A DNA stretch of 64,000 nt, taken from positions 1 through 64,000 of the forward strand of contig NZ_QHJG01000027.1 in assembly GCF_003184185.1 (NCBI RefSeq), in the 5' to 3' direction. Made by a program: the position numbers and the translations under genes. This stretch comes from Legionella qingyii. Lineage in GTDB: Bacteria; Pseudomonadota; Gammaproteobacteria; Legionellales; Legionellaceae. The notes under the pieces were generated by a model. That model was given only the letters and a program-made list of their open reading frames with translations. It did not search any database and was not told the DNA's origin. Below, in pieces: positions 30,195 to 38,843 of this stretch. Each line of letters opens with the position of its first letter. Position 1 is the stretch's first letter.

Positions 30195-30966
30195 TGTGTT
30201 ACAGCGTATAGCCCAACGTAAACAGGAAGAGGTCGCTCTTGCCAAGAAAAATAAGCCATTAAGCGTATTGGCAGAACAGCCCCTCATGGAGCGACGTGAT
30301 TTCATTGCTGCTCTGAACAGTGAACAAAATCCGGCAATTATTGCGGAAATTAAGCGTGCATCGCCAAGCAAAGGATTAATCAGAGAGGATTTTAATGTAG
30401 AAGAAATTGCAACAATCTATGCACAACATGGTGCACGTTGCCTTTCTGTGCTTACTGACATTGATTTTTTTCAAGGTCATCCTGATTATTTGGCTCTGGC
30501 AAAAACGCATTGCAACCTACCTGTATTACGAAAGGATTTTATTCTTGATCCATATCAAATTTATGAAAGCCTGGCATTAGGTGCAGACTGTATCTTACTT
30601 ATTGTTGCATTACTTGATGATGTTCAGTTAACGGATTTCTATCAATTAGCGCACGAACTGGAATTGGCAGTACTTGTAGAAAGCCATAGTCACGAGGAAC
30701 TGGAGCGCGCTTTACGCTTACCTACCCCCTTAATAGGTATTAATAATCGTAGTCTTCATACTTTTAAGACAGACATCCAACTCAGTATCCAATTAAAACA
30801 ATATATTCCTCAAGATAAAATTACTATCACTGAAAGTGGTATTAACACACGTACAGATATAAATTTGATGCAATCTCATGGCATTAATACCTTTCTTATT
30901 GGAGAAAGTTTAATGAGGGCCAAAGATATAGGGAAAGCTCTGGAGCAGCTTATAAATAGAAATTAA
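30187..30966 (+). CDS. trpC: Indole-3-glycerol phosphate synthase
   Basis: Ring-closing step of tryptophan biosynthesis. The 259-residue TIM-barrel protein contains [44 protein letters not shown] and ITESGI, all diagnostic. It is the stand-alone TrpC; the TrpF domain fused to it in E. coli is absent, as in many other gammaproteobacteria. Overlaps trpD by eight bases. A dispersed repeat follows about 20 bases after the stop. Confidence 0.98.
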   Translation: MNSVLQRIAQRKQEEVALAKKNKPLSVLAEQPLMERRDFIAALNSEQNPAIIAEIKRASPSKGLIREDFNVEEIATIYAQHGARCLSVLTDIDFFQGHPDYLALAKTHCNLPVLRKDFILDPYQIYESLALGADCILLIVALLDDVQLTDFYQLAHELELAVLVESHSHEELERALRLPTPLIGINNRSLHTFKTDIQLSIQLKQYIPQDKITITESGINTRTDINLMQSHGINTFLIGESLMRAKDIGKALEQLINRN

Positions 30967-30987
30967 TCTTGGGATAAGTATCCCCCT

Positions 30988-31018
30988 GTACCCTGGGTGC
31001 TACGAAGCAAAACCCGGG
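30988..31018. repeat. Dispersed repeat copy after trpC
   Basis: GTACCCTGGGTGCTACGAAG...AAACCCGGG, in the same orientation as the copy at 17172-17202. Lies just past the trpC stop, where it could serve as a hairpin at the end of the trp transcript. Confidence 0.7.
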
Positions 31019-31101
31019 AAATCTGGATGCTTAGGGTTATGGCTTATACCTTAATCCGAATTATAAAGCATCCACCATTTTTGTTAACGCCTGTTAAACA
31101 A

Positions 31102-31248
31102 CTACTCCCAATTTGGCTCAGATGGTTGTGATGGTTCAGGCTCAGGATATCCAGGCTCATCCGGCTCATAAGGCTCTGGTTCAATTGGATATTCTTCAGG
31201 ATCCTCAGGATACTCATAAGGCTCTGGTATTTCATTGTCGTTTTTCAA
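31102..31248 (-). CDS. Small Pro/Glu-rich protein (48 residues, TTG start)
   Basis: Read directly from the minus strand: a 48-residue open frame starting at TTG (MKNDNEIPEP) and ending PSEPNWE. About half the residues are Pro or Glu, with repeated PEPYE and EPxEP units and tyrosines, so it should be extended and very acidic. Its period-three composition and the TATAAT on the minus strand 34-39 bases upstream (31282-31287) support a real gene; AAGG also precedes the TTG. An overlapping 63-codon frame is biased unlike proteins and is probably a shadow. The start codon and expression are uncertain. No family recognised. Confidence 0.45.
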   Translation of the reverse strand: MKNDNEIPEPYEYPEDPEEYPIEPEPYEPDEPGYPEPEPSQPSEPNWE

Positions 31249-31281
31249 GATAACACCCTTATGTTTGTATGATTTATAAAA

Positions 31282-31287
31282 ATTATA
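31282..31287 (-). promoter_or_regulatory. Possible -10 box for the Pro/Glu-rich gene
   Basis: TATAAT on the minus strand in the gap between the Pro/Glu-rich frame and the divergent dehydrogenase. It would give a leader of about 25-30 bases. No clear -35 partner seen, so this rests on the hexamer and position alone. Confidence 0.35.
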
Positions 31288-31302
31288 GCAAAAGGAAAAA
31301 AA

Positions 31303-32139
31303 ATGAAAGTAGCTGTAATCACCGGTGCTGCAAATGGAATTGGCTTAGCATTAAGCCAAGTCAATTTACAACAAGGCAATACTGTAGTTATGGTAGATAA
31401 AGATGACATTAAACTCAAACAAGAAACCGAACGATTATTGTCCCTCTTCCCGGAGAAAATTTTGGCAATTGCCTGTGATGTAACCCAAGCTGATGACGTC
31501 GTACAATTGGCACAACAGGTTGAGAATAAGTTAGGACGGATTGATTGGATCTACAATAATGCAGGAATTATAGGCTCATTAGCGCCTATCTGGGATTTGC
31601 CTTCAGAACATATCCAACGCGTAATGGATGTGAACTTATATGGAATGATTCATATGATCCAGGCTTTTATTCCGTTTTTATTTCAACAAGCTTTTCATTC
31701 ACATATTATCAATATAGCGAGCTTATATGCATTATGTACAGGTTCGCAAACCACTTCTTATTCCATGTCAAAACATGCTGTACTTGCATTGTCTGAATCA
31801 TTATATTTTGATTTGGTGCGTATGAAAAAACCAGTAGATGTCTCAGTTGTTTTTCCTTCCTTTACAGACACATCCCTGTTGTCACATACAGCCAGTGCAA
31901 ATTCTTCTTTTCATGAAGCATTAAAGTCACTTTTATCACATTCACGCCCCGCTATAGATATTGCAGAACATATTGTTCATGAAGTAGACCAGAAGAAATT
32001 TTATATTTTTCCGGATAAAGAAGTAAAAGGATATTGTGAAGAACGAACTAATGCCATGATTCTCCAGGAAAACCCACATGTAACCAATATTGAGAAATTA
32101 ATGGGTGCACTAATTAAACGGCAGGAATCCAGGAATTAA
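31303..32139 (+). CDS. Short-chain dehydrogenase/reductase
   Basis: A 278-residue classical SDR, an NAD(P)-dependent oxidoreductase. It has the cofactor motif TGAANGIG (residues 8-15), the NNAG motif (85-88) and the catalytic Ser140, Tyr153 and Lys157 in YSMSK. Asp32 at the end of strand 2 (VVMVDKDD) favours NAD(H). The substrate cannot be told. AAAGGAA lies seven to eight bases before the ATG. It converges with a flavin monooxygenase and a lipoprotein hydrolase, a combination that could act on one lipid or ketone pathway; that link is inference. Confidence 0.92.
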   Translation: MKVAVITGAANGIGLALSQVNLQQGNTVVMVDKDDIKLKQETERLLSLFPEKILAIACDVTQADDVVQLAQQVENKLGRIDWIYNNAGIIGSLAPIWDLPSEHIQRVMDVNLYGMIHMIQAFIPFLFQQAFHSHIINIASLYALCTGSQTTSYSMSKHAVLALSESLYFDLVRMKKPVDVSVVFPSFTDTSLLSHTASANSSFHEALKSLLSHSRPAIDIAEHIVHEVDQKKFYIFPDKEVKGYCEERTNAMILQENPHVTNIEKLMGALIKRQESRN

Positions 32140-32190
32140 TCGCTCACTCCCAATACATCTCACAAACACAGTAATAAACCAACTTGATGG

Positions 32191-32218
32191 ATAGATTCCC
32201 GCCCTCGCGGGAATGACA
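32191..32218. repeat. REP-like palindrome
   Basis: ATAGATTCCCGCCCTCGCGG followed by GAATGACA; the core ATTCCCGC/GCGGGAAT forms a near-perfect stem. Same family as 14557-14643. It lies after the SDR stop codon and may form a terminator-like hairpin. Confidence 0.7.
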
Positions 32219-32407
32219 CTACATACAAACAACTTGCATATTAATGAGTCAATAAATGGTAAGAAGTGACGATACATCAGGCTCAGGTTTGACGTGAGTT
32301 GTTCTGGGCTGACGTATCCTAATGAATATTGGAGATAACATATCTTGGTGAACGTTCAATGGTATCAACCTGGATATGCGAAATCTTGGGTATTCGGGCA
32401 CAGAGTT

Positions 32408-32440
32408 CCCGGGTTGGGGCTTTGCCTTCACCCAGGCTAC
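32408..32440. repeat. Dispersed repeat copy
   Basis: Inverted orientation relative to 17172-17202: CCCGGG at 32408-32413, then a diverged centre and CACCCAGGCTAC ending at 32440. It sits just after the monooxygenase stop on the minus strand. Confidence 0.65.
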
Positions 32441-32450
32441 AATTTTGCAA

Positions 32451-33761
32451 TTAAGCTTCCAGCATATCCAATAATTCGCGGCGAAACTTATGATAATCCA
32501 CTTCTACAGCATGTCTTATATGGGATTTAAATCGATAATGAGGTTTATTCATTTCTTGAAGTGTTTTTTCATGCAATTTATCAGGTCGCTTCAAAGTTCC
32601 CATAATAATGCGTGCCGCGATTTTTGACTGATAATCAGCTAGAGGCCAAATACATCCTTGAGGCTGACACAAACCAATAAAATAGAGATTATCAAAGTCC
32701 GGATGCATCATTTTACGATACAGTGGAATCTTAGTTGAATTACTAAAGTCAGCAATTTCTTTATCGAGGAAAGGAAAACTTATTTTATAACCTGTGGCGA
32801 AAATCACTGTATCAAACTCTTCAGAATTACCATTTGTAAAATGAACTCGATTTCCTTCGAAATGAGTAATTCCTGGGCGAGGGAAAACTTCTCCATGACG
32901 AATAAAATAGAGCAACTCTGTATTAATTGTTGGATGGATTTCTAGAGGACCGCAATCTGGTTTCATTAATTTATATTTAGCATATCGCCCCTGCAAGATA
33001 CGCGCAAAAAAACTTAAAGTCTTCTGTCTTAGCCAGGAAGGCATCCATCTCATTTTTGCTACAGCATCATCTGTTGGTTTGCCAAATACAAATTTAGGGA
33101 AAATGTGATAGCCTCTACGCATACTGATACACATTTTCGAAGAAACGCGTGCTACTTCTACAGCAATATCACAAGCAGAATTACCGCCACCAACGACCAA
33201 AACACGTTGATCTTTAAAAACAGAGGCTTTCTTATATTGATGTGAGTGAAGCAGCTGTCCAGAAAATTCACCTGGATATTCTGGCATTAACGGATCCCAA
33301 TGATGGCCATTAGCGACCAATAGATAATCAAAAAACTCTTCATGAGTACCTTGATCATTTTCAAAAATGACTTTCCATTGACCCAGATCCGTATGTTCTA
33401 CTTTCAAAACATTCGTGTTAAAACGAATGTATTTAGTTAAATCAAAATGGTTTGCGTAGCTTTTAAAATAATCTAAAACCAAAGTATGTGATGGATAATC
33501 AGGATAATGCGCCGGCATAGGAAAATCTTCGAATTCCGACCAACGCTTTGAACTAATGATATGAGTCGTTTCATAAACACTGGAATGATCATTCCTCTCG
33601 TCATATACCCAGTTACCGCCGATTTGATTGTTTTTTTCAAATACAGTGATATCGGTTACACCCTCTTCTTGCAAATTTTTAATTGCAGCAAGACCGCTCG
33701 GACCTGCTCCAATGATGCAGACACGAGGACAACTCTCTTTACCCTTTTGCTTGATTTGCAT
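32451..33761 (-). CDS. Flavin-containing monooxygenase (FMO-like)
   Basis: A 436-residue FAD- and NADPH-dependent monooxygenase. It has the FAD-binding GAGPSG (residues 18-23), the FMO fingerprint FSGQLLHSHQYKKAS (FxGxxxHxxxY), the NADPH-binding GGGNSAC and the FATGY motif. Such enzymes oxygenate soft nucleophiles (N or S) or carry out Baeyer-Villiger oxidation; the substrate here is unknown. Its start overlaps the end of the upstream lipoprotein gene by 23 bases, so the two form an operon. Confidence 0.94.
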   Translation of the reverse strand: MQIKQKGKESCPRVCIIGAGPSGLAAIKNLQEEGVTDITVFEKNNQIGGNWVYDERNDHSSVYETTHIISSKRWSEFEDFPMPAHYPDYPSHTLVLDYFKSYANHFDLTKYIRFNTNVLKVEHTDLGQWKVIFENDQGTHEEFFDYLLVANGHHWDPLMPEYPGEFSGQLLHSHQYKKASVFKDQRVLVVGGGNSACDIAVEVARVSSKMCISMRRGYHIFPKFVFGKPTDDAVAKMRWMPSWLRQKTLSFFARILQGRYAKYKLMKPDCGPLEIHPTINTELLYFIRHGEVFPRPGITHFEGNRVHFTNGNSEEFDTVIFATGYKISFPFLDKEIADFSNSTKIPLYRKMMHPDFDNLYFIGLCQPQGCIWPLADYQSKIAARIIMGTLKRPDKLHEKTLQEMNKPHYRFKSHIRHAVEVDYHKFRRELLDMLEA

Positions 33762-34497
33762 TACTCAACACCTTTTTTACTTCTTCCATTATCATTGCTT
33801 GTACAACGGGATCTTTATCAATAGTAAAATGATTCACTTCGATGCCTTTTAACGTAGTCACGTTAATGTTGTCAATACGTGTTTGCTCTGGATTCACTGC
33901 TCTAAGCTTTAAACCACTAAACATAGGTACATATCCAGGCTTGAAAAAATTCATCGCATGTTTCACATTAGGAGGCACAATAGTTTGAGATACAGCATCC
34001 ACAGTGATCAACAAATCCACAGGAATACCCATTTTATCCAGATTACGAGCAACCTTAATTTGTTCATTAGCCCCTAAAGAATGTCCCACTAAAATAATAG
34101 GCCTATGCATTTGATGTTTTTGATAGTAAGTGGCTATTGAGCGAGTAACATTACCTGCGTTGTACCACATATCACTGGGTGCTGGGACATTGCACTCTTC
34201 AGTAACAGTATCGCTTAGTGTTCTCATCCCGGTGCTAAAAAGCCCAAGTCCACCCAGCATGGTATGTACCTCACCATGATAAGGTTGGGATTTACTCACT
34301 TTCACCGTCTTTGTAGTTGTTTTCGCTTTTTTCTGAGTTTGTGTTTTAAGAATCACGGATTGAGCGCTCTTCGGTATTGGTCTCTTCTCAGAGGCCCTAC
34401 CTCCTGATAAGTCGACACAACCAACCATACTCATGGTTACAAGCAAAAACAAAAATGAGCTGAAAAATCTTAATTTTCTATTTTGGAATGAGTTCAT
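33739..34497 (-). CDS. Putative lipoprotein with alpha/beta-hydrolase fold
   Basis: A 252-residue protein with a lipoprotein-like signal peptide: a hydrophobic core FFSSFLFLLVTMSMV and a lipobox ending VGC (Cys27). After a Lys/Thr-rich linker (about 45-70) comes a hydrolase-like domain with the nucleophile elbow ILVGHSLGANEQ (GHSLG) and a later TVDAV strand that could bring the acid; a C-terminal histidine is in NHFTID. It may be an outer-membrane or periplasmic esterase or thioesterase. I start at the ATG at 34497; an in-frame start at 34533 adds 12 basic residues. It overlaps the monooxygenase downstream. Confidence 0.82.
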   Translation of the reverse strand: MNSFQNRKLRFFSSFLFLLVTMSMVGCVDLSGGRASEKRPIPKSAQSVILKTQTQKKAKTTTKTVKVSKSQPYHGEVHTMLGGLGLFSTGMRTLSDTVTEECNVPAPSDMWYNAGNVTRSIATYYQKHQMHRPIILVGHSLGANEQIKVARNLDKMGIPVDLLITVDAVSQTIVPPNVKHAMNFFKPGYVPMFSGLKLRAVNPEQTRIDNINVTTLKGIEVNHFTIDKDPVVQAMIMEEVKKVLSNANQAKG

Positions 34498-34686
34498 TTT
34501 ATTTTTATTCTTAATTTTTAAAGCAAGGATCATAGCTTATTCTTAGAAGGTTTGCCAAGATAGGTTGAAATGAAGTTAAATTCTTTCATTACTATATGGA
34601 AGTAATTAATTTTGGTACTCTGCAAGCCATGCATGTTTAAAATTTTATCTTGTTTCTCATTATTATGGAGCACGCACAAATTGATC

Positions 34687-36018
34687 GTGGAAAAAAGAAA
34701 TACAATTCTTACTGTCAGCCAACTTAATCGACAAGTTAAAAGCTATCTTGAAAATGAATTAGGTACAGTTCATGTTGAAGGAGAACTCTCTAATTTGAGT
34801 AAACCAGTCTCCGGACATTTTTACTTTACATTAAAAGATAATAATGCCCAAATTCGTTGTGTTTACTTTAAAAACCGCCATGCCACTGGTCTTGCAAACA
34901 AATTGTTTGACGGTCAACATATAGTCGCTAGTGGAAGGTTAAGCCTGTATGAAGCACGGGGCGATTATCAATTAATCGTGGAGCAAATTACCGAAGCCGG
35001 CTTGGGAGCCCTCTATCAACGTTTTGAAGAATTAAAAAACAAACTTTCTTCCGAAGGTTTATTTGATTCAATTAAAAAAAGACCCATTCCATCAATGCCT
35101 CGCGCCATTGGAGTTATCACTTCAACTACCGGAGCTGCGATTCGCGATATATTATCCACTCTGGCCCGACGATTTCCGTTAGCTGATGTCTTCATCTATC
35201 CAAGTGAAGTTCAAGGCGCCGGTGCTGCACTTCAGTTGATTAATGCATTAAAACATGCCAATACAGAAAAACGATGTGATGTGCTTCTGCTTGCACGAGG
35301 TGGTGGAAGCATTGAAGACTTATGGGCGTTTAATGATGAACAATTGGCACGAACTATTGCAAACAGCTCAATTCCTATTGTATCCGGCGTGGGCCATGAA
35401 ACAGATTTTACAATTGCCGACTTTGTAGCTGATTATAGAGCGGAAACACCTACAGCCGCTGCAACAGCAGTGACGCCAGACTGTAATGAGTTGTTTAAAT
35501 TATTAAATCATTCGATCTCTCGCTTGTCTGAAGCAATGCACCGATTTTTGCAAAAATATCAGGTTAAATTACAGCACTTAATCGACAAAATATCGTCACC
35601 ACAAAAAGCGATTGCCAGTTATTGGCAAACGACCGATTATTTGGAGCGACAATTGATTGCTGGCATATACTCGATCATCAAACAGAAAACACATCAGCTC
35701 CATCTGTGCACCAATCATTTGAATGCCCAAAATCCCAAAACACAAATCAAACAAACAGAAATGCTTTTACAAAAAATCGCAGCACAATTAATCCAGCTAA
35801 TGCAAAATAAGATCAACCAACTCCAATATCAATTAAGAACACAATTATCTACCTTGCATGCCGTTAGCCCCTTGGCTACACTGGATAGAGGATATGCTAT
35901 TGCAACGAAAAAAAATAAAGTAGTGTTTTCCAGCCAACAAGTAAATATTGGCGATACAATCGATATACGCTTGGCACAAGGTAATTTAACTTGCGAAATA
36001 ACCCAAATACATGAGTAA
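34687..36018 (+). CDS. xseA: Exodeoxyribonuclease VII large subunit
   Basis: Nuclease subunit that, with XseB, degrades single-stranded DNA. The protein opens with the OB-fold (ILTVSQLNRQVKSYLE; GELSNLSKPVSGHFYFTLKD), followed by the catalytic core (GVITSTTGAAIRDI; LLARGGGSIEDLWAFND; VSGVGHETDFTIADFVADYRAETPTAAA), a long coiled coil and the C-terminal LDRGYAI segment. The open frame has no ATG close to the core: candidate starts are TTG 34612, ATG 34633, TTG 34681 and GTG 34687. I list the GTG because the family begins a few residues before ILTVSQLN, but GGAG at 34667 fits TTG 34681 too. The smaller subunit gene is not here. Confidence 0.95.
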   Translation: MEKRNTILTVSQLNRQVKSYLENELGTVHVEGELSNLSKPVSGHFYFTLKDNNAQIRCVYFKNRHATGLANKLFDGQHIVASGRLSLYEARGDYQLIVEQITEAGLGALYQRFEELKNKLSSEGLFDSIKKRPIPSMPRAIGVITSTTGAAIRDILSTLARRFPLADVFIYPSEVQGAGAALQLINALKHANTEKRCDVLLLARGGGSIEDLWAFNDEQLARTIANSSIPIVSGVGHETDFTIADFVADYRAETPTAAATAVTPDCNELFKLLNHSISRLSEAMHRFLQKYQVKLQHLIDKISSPQKAIASYWQTTDYLERQLIAGIYSIIKQKTHQLHLCTNHLNAQNPKTQIKQTEMLLQKIAAQLIQLMQNKINQLQYQLRTQLSTLHAVSPLATLDRGYAIATKKNKVVFSSQQVNIGDTIDIRLAQGNLTCEITQIHE

Positions 36019-36021
36019 AAA

Positions 36022-36639
36022 GTGCTTGAAGAATTAAATAATAGTCTGAGTTGGATTATAAGCCAAACAAAAAATAATATTCCAATTCTGGAAATTATTT
36101 TATTGATTCCCTGGCTTTTCTTCTTTGTCAGTCAGGTCTATAAAAAAATCTTAATCCTGGGCATTATTCCAAGGCATCTTCGTGGCTTACCTGGCATTAT
36201 ATTTGCTCCGCTTTTGCACTCAAATTTCAACCATATATTTTTTAACTCGATTCCCTTGGTAGTTTTAAGTAATTTCATATTAATTAATGGGCTTAACTAC
36301 TTTCTTGTCGTTACCGTTATGATTACTCTTTTAAGCGGAATTGCGATTTGGTGTTTCGCTAAACCTGGTTTGCATGTAGGTGCTAGCGGACTTATCACTG
36401 GTTACTGGGGTTTTTTAGTTAGTAATATCTATCAAAACGGCACATTAACTACCATAATTCTGGGTGTCATTAGTCTCTATTACTTTGCCGGTATTTTCTT
36501 TGGTATTTTTCCCAGAGATAAAGGGGTATCCTGGGAAGCACATTTATTTGGCCTTTTAGCTGGCTTAGCTACAAGTTATCTATTTGTACTTTATCCTAAT
36601 TTGTTACAAGCAATTCAAGTGCAACCTAATGGTTTATAA
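36022..36639 (+). CDS. Rhomboid-family intramembrane serine protease
   Basis: A 205-residue polytopic membrane protein with the rhomboid signature: HSNFNHIFFN after the first helix (Asn75 position), the nucleophile Ser122 in HVGASGLITGYWGF and the catalytic His174 in SWEAHLFGLLAGL, so it should be active. Rhomboids cleave substrates within membranes; the substrate is unknown. About six membrane spans. It starts with GTG three bases after the xseA stop, so it is co-transcribed with xseA. Confidence 0.9.
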   Translation: MLEELNNSLSWIISQTKNNIPILEIILLIPWLFFFVSQVYKKILILGIIPRHLRGLPGIIFAPLLHSNFNHIFFNSIPLVVLSNFILINGLNYFLVVTVMITLLSGIAIWCFAKPGLHVGASGLITGYWGFLVSNIYQNGTLTTIILGVISLYYFAGIFFGIFPRDKGVSWEAHLFGLLAGLATSYLFVLYPNLLQAIQVQPNGL

Positions 36640-36792
36640 AATATCGGGGTTGTTTACATTTTGCTCGCTTGTACCTCAATGCCCGATTTTCGAATTTCGA
36701 ATTGCAGAAAATCAGGACTGCTTGGGCAAGATAGTAGAAATTTAAACAGACCCTATGCTATTCTAAAAAGAAAAATAATTCGAGAAATCAAG

Positions 36793-37131
36793 ATGCGGTC
36801 ACTTAAAACTCTTTTCTGTATTGGTATATTAAGTTTTCTTATTTCACCAGCATACGCCCAATCTCAGTATATTTCCGGTTGTTGTAGTCAAATGGGCGGC
36901 GTGAGCTATTGTGATTCATCAGCAGGTCGTCTTGTTTGTAAAAATGGTTTTTACTCTACTTGTTATTGCACACCACATGCCGTAATGGATCTACAATTAT
37001 TTCGTGGTTGCTGCTTATGGAAAGGCGGCGTTGTTTCTACCTACAGCGTAACTGGATTCGTTGTATGTAATGATGGATCAATTTCAGAAGAGTGCTCTTT
37101 ACGTCCAGGAGAGAAAATTGCAGCTTGGTAG
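36793..37131 (+). CDS. Small secreted protein with two cysteine repeats
   Basis: A 112-residue protein with a clear signal peptide (MRSLKTLFCIGILSFLISPAYA, cleaved near AYAQS). The mature part is two tandem units with the pattern GCC-x4-GGV...G-x-x-VC-[KN]-[ND]-G-x-x-S...C: first GCCSQMGGVSYC, then GCCLWKGGVVS. The first unit carries extra cysteines (CYC). The function is unknown; disulfide-rich periplasmic or exported protein is inferred. The ATG at 36793 is chosen since the upstream frame codes for no sensible leader. It stands alone between the rhomboid gene and thiM. Confidence 0.75.
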   Translation: MRSLKTLFCIGILSFLISPAYAQSQYISGCCSQMGGVSYCDSSAGRLVCKNGFYSTCYCTPHAVMDLQLFRGCCLWKGGVVSTYSVTGFVVCNDGSISEECSLRPGEKIAAW

Positions 37132-37144
37132 GTTTCCGATATAT

Positions 37145-37174
37145 ACTTCGCAGCTTATTTTCATGCTGCGTAGT
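37145..37174. terminator. Hairpin between the cysteine-repeat gene and thiM
   Basis: Arms ACTTCGCAGC and GCTGCGTAGT pair at nine of ten positions around a 10-base loop. Located 14 bases after the stop. There is no T tract, so it may be an attenuator or mRNA-end structure rather than an intrinsic terminator. Confidence 0.4.
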
Positions 37175-37194
37175 ATCGCTCGCCAGGAACGCAT

Positions 37195-37977
37195 ATGCTT
37201 GACCGAATACAATCCACCCTCACCCTACTAAAACGGCAAAAACCCTTAATACTTTGCCTAACTAATTACGTCACTATGGATTTTATGGCGAATAGCCTTT
37301 TGGCTTTGGGTGCTGCGCCACTTATGTCTGAATCTCAAGATGAAATTGAAGAGTTGGTCTCTATAAGTCAGGCAGTATATCTTAATATAGGCACTTTGAA
37401 TGATGGATTTATGGACAGAGCTCGATTTGCAGCAAACATAGCAAACTCGATAGGAAAACCACTAATTCTTGATCCAGTTGGCGCAGGAGCAAGTAAACTT
37501 CGAACATCTGCAGCCATGGAGTTATTTTCTTATGCTCAAGTCATCAGAGGCAATGCCAGTGAAATCATTTCATTAGCGGGTGCTCACGGAAGTACTAAAG
37601 GAGTTGAAAGCTCAGATCCTGTAACTAAAGCAATCAACAGCGCGCATAGGCTGGCAAAATCACAAAAAACAGTTGTAATTAGTGGTCCTGAGGATTTTAT
37701 TACTAATGGAGTAGACGAGAATATACTGCCATTTGGCTCTAAGCTCATGCCACTGATCACTGGAATGGGCTGTACAATGACTGCTGTTCTTAGTGCCTTT
37801 GTTGCGTGCCACTCCAATCATTTTCAAGCTGCAGTTGAAGCAACTGCCTATTTTGGCTTATGCGGGCAATTGGCTCACGAGCGAGTCAAAGGGCCTGCCA
37901 CATTCAAAGAAACATTTATTAATAATCTATTTGATCCTGACTGGATTTCAATGTCAAAAGCGATTACGAGAATTTAG
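37195..37977 (+). CDS. thiM: Hydroxyethylthiazole kinase
   Basis: Salvage kinase that phosphorylates hydroxyethylthiazole for thiamine synthesis. The 260-residue ribokinase-fold protein has LTNYVTMDFMANSLLALGAAPLMS near the N-terminus, LDPVGAGASKLRT, the INGNAS-like VIRGNASEI, and the catalytic GMGCTMTAVLSAF. The length is typical. thiD follows two bases after the stop. No TPP riboswitch fits in the short gap upstream. Confidence 0.97.
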   Translation: MLDRIQSTLTLLKRQKPLILCLTNYVTMDFMANSLLALGAAPLMSESQDEIEELVSISQAVYLNIGTLNDGFMDRARFAANIANSIGKPLILDPVGAGASKLRTSAAMELFSYAQVIRGNASEIISLAGAHGSTKGVESSDPVTKAINSAHRLAKSQKTVVISGPEDFITNGVDENILPFGSKLMPLITGMGCTMTAVLSAFVACHSNHFQAAVEATAYFGLCGQLAHERVKGPATFKETFINNLFDPDWISMSKAITRI

Positions 37978-37979
37978 TT

Positions 37980-38804
37980 ATGCGATATAAAGCCTTATCT
38001 ATAGCAGGATTTGATGGCTCAGGTGGAGCAGGAATTCAAGCTGACTTAAAAACATTTTCTGCTTTAGGTTGCTATGGAATGACTGTACTTACGGCACTAC
38101 CTGTACAGAATACATGTGGTGTAAGACACTGTTACACTATTCCATTGCAAGCTATAGAAGATCAACTAAATGCTATATTTGATGACATTAAACCAGACAG
38201 TATAAAAATAGGTATGCTCTTCAGTAATGAAATCATTGAATTAGTTTCCTCATTTCTTAAAAGAAAAGCCATAGATATTCCTGTTGTCATTGACCCTGTA
38301 ACAGTTGCTAAAAGTGGAGACCCATTATTATTGCCCGAGGCTGTTGATTCATTGATAACACAACTTATGCCCCTTGCTACTGTGATTACCCCTAATCTGC
38401 CAGAAGCATCTACTTTTACAGGAACAACTGCATCATCTGAAAAAGAAATGCTGTATGTTGGACAAAAGCTGCTTGAACTTGGCCCTAAATACGTTTTACT
38501 CAAAGGCGGACATCTTTTGCACTCAGAAGAATCAAATGATTTGTTAATAGGATCAAACGGAGATACTCATTGGTTTGCAAGCCCAAGAATTAATTCTAAA
38601 AATACCCACGGAACTGGATGTACCCTTTCTGCAGCAATAACAGCCTGCCTAGCTCAAAAAATTGACTTGGTTTCGGCATGCAGTATTGCAAAAAAATATT
38701 TATTTAATGCCATACAGGCAGCAAAAGAAAATTGCGTTGGTCAAGGAAATGGACCAGTCCATCATTTTTACCATCTATGGCCAGTACAATTATTAGATAT
38801 TTAA
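37980..38804 (+). CDS. thiD: Hydroxymethylpyrimidine (phosphate) kinase
   Basis: Phosphorylates HMP and HMP-phosphate to the pyrophosphate used for thiamine. The 274-residue protein has AGFDGSGGAGIQADLKTFSALGCYG, PVQNT, VIDPVTVAKSG, TPNLPEA, LLKGGHL and the catalytic THGTGCTLSAAI. The pair thiM-thiD without thiE or thiC in the window suggests a salvage unit. Confidence 0.97.
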   Translation: MRYKALSIAGFDGSGGAGIQADLKTFSALGCYGMTVLTALPVQNTCGVRHCYTIPLQAIEDQLNAIFDDIKPDSIKIGMLFSNEIIELVSSFLKRKAIDIPVVIDPVTVAKSGDPLLLPEAVDSLITQLMPLATVITPNLPEASTFTGTTASSEKEMLYVGQKLLELGPKYVLLKGGHLLHSEESNDLLIGSNGDTHWFASPRINSKNTHGTGCTLSAAITACLAQKIDLVSACSIAKKYLFNAIQAAKENCVGQGNGPVHHFYHLWPVQLLDI

Positions 38805-38843
38805 AACATATCCGTTCTATCTGAGCTGATGCTTATTCACTAC

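Larger units (their letters stand above)
32140..32450. other. Intergenic region with two repeat families
   Basis: A 311-base stretch between convergent genes with no credible coding frame. It holds a REP-like palindrome (32191-32218) and an inverted copy of the CCCGGG...CACCCAGGCTAC family (32408-32440) that ends 11 bases before the monooxygenase stop. The rest shows no recognisable signal. Confidence 0.6.

Noticed and set aside
31044..31235. 63-codon minus-strand frame overlapping the Pro/Glu-rich frame
   Set aside because: Its protein is of random composition, and it is out of frame with the regular PEP/EPE pattern, so it looks like a shadow.
36661..36792. 44-residue extension of the cysteine-repeat protein
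   Set aside because: It would bury the signal peptide behind a basic, irregular leader; the internal ATG gives a standard Sec signal.
37132..37194. TPP riboswitch before thiM
   Set aside because: The gap is only 63 bases and shows no THI-box sequence; only a short hairpin is present.
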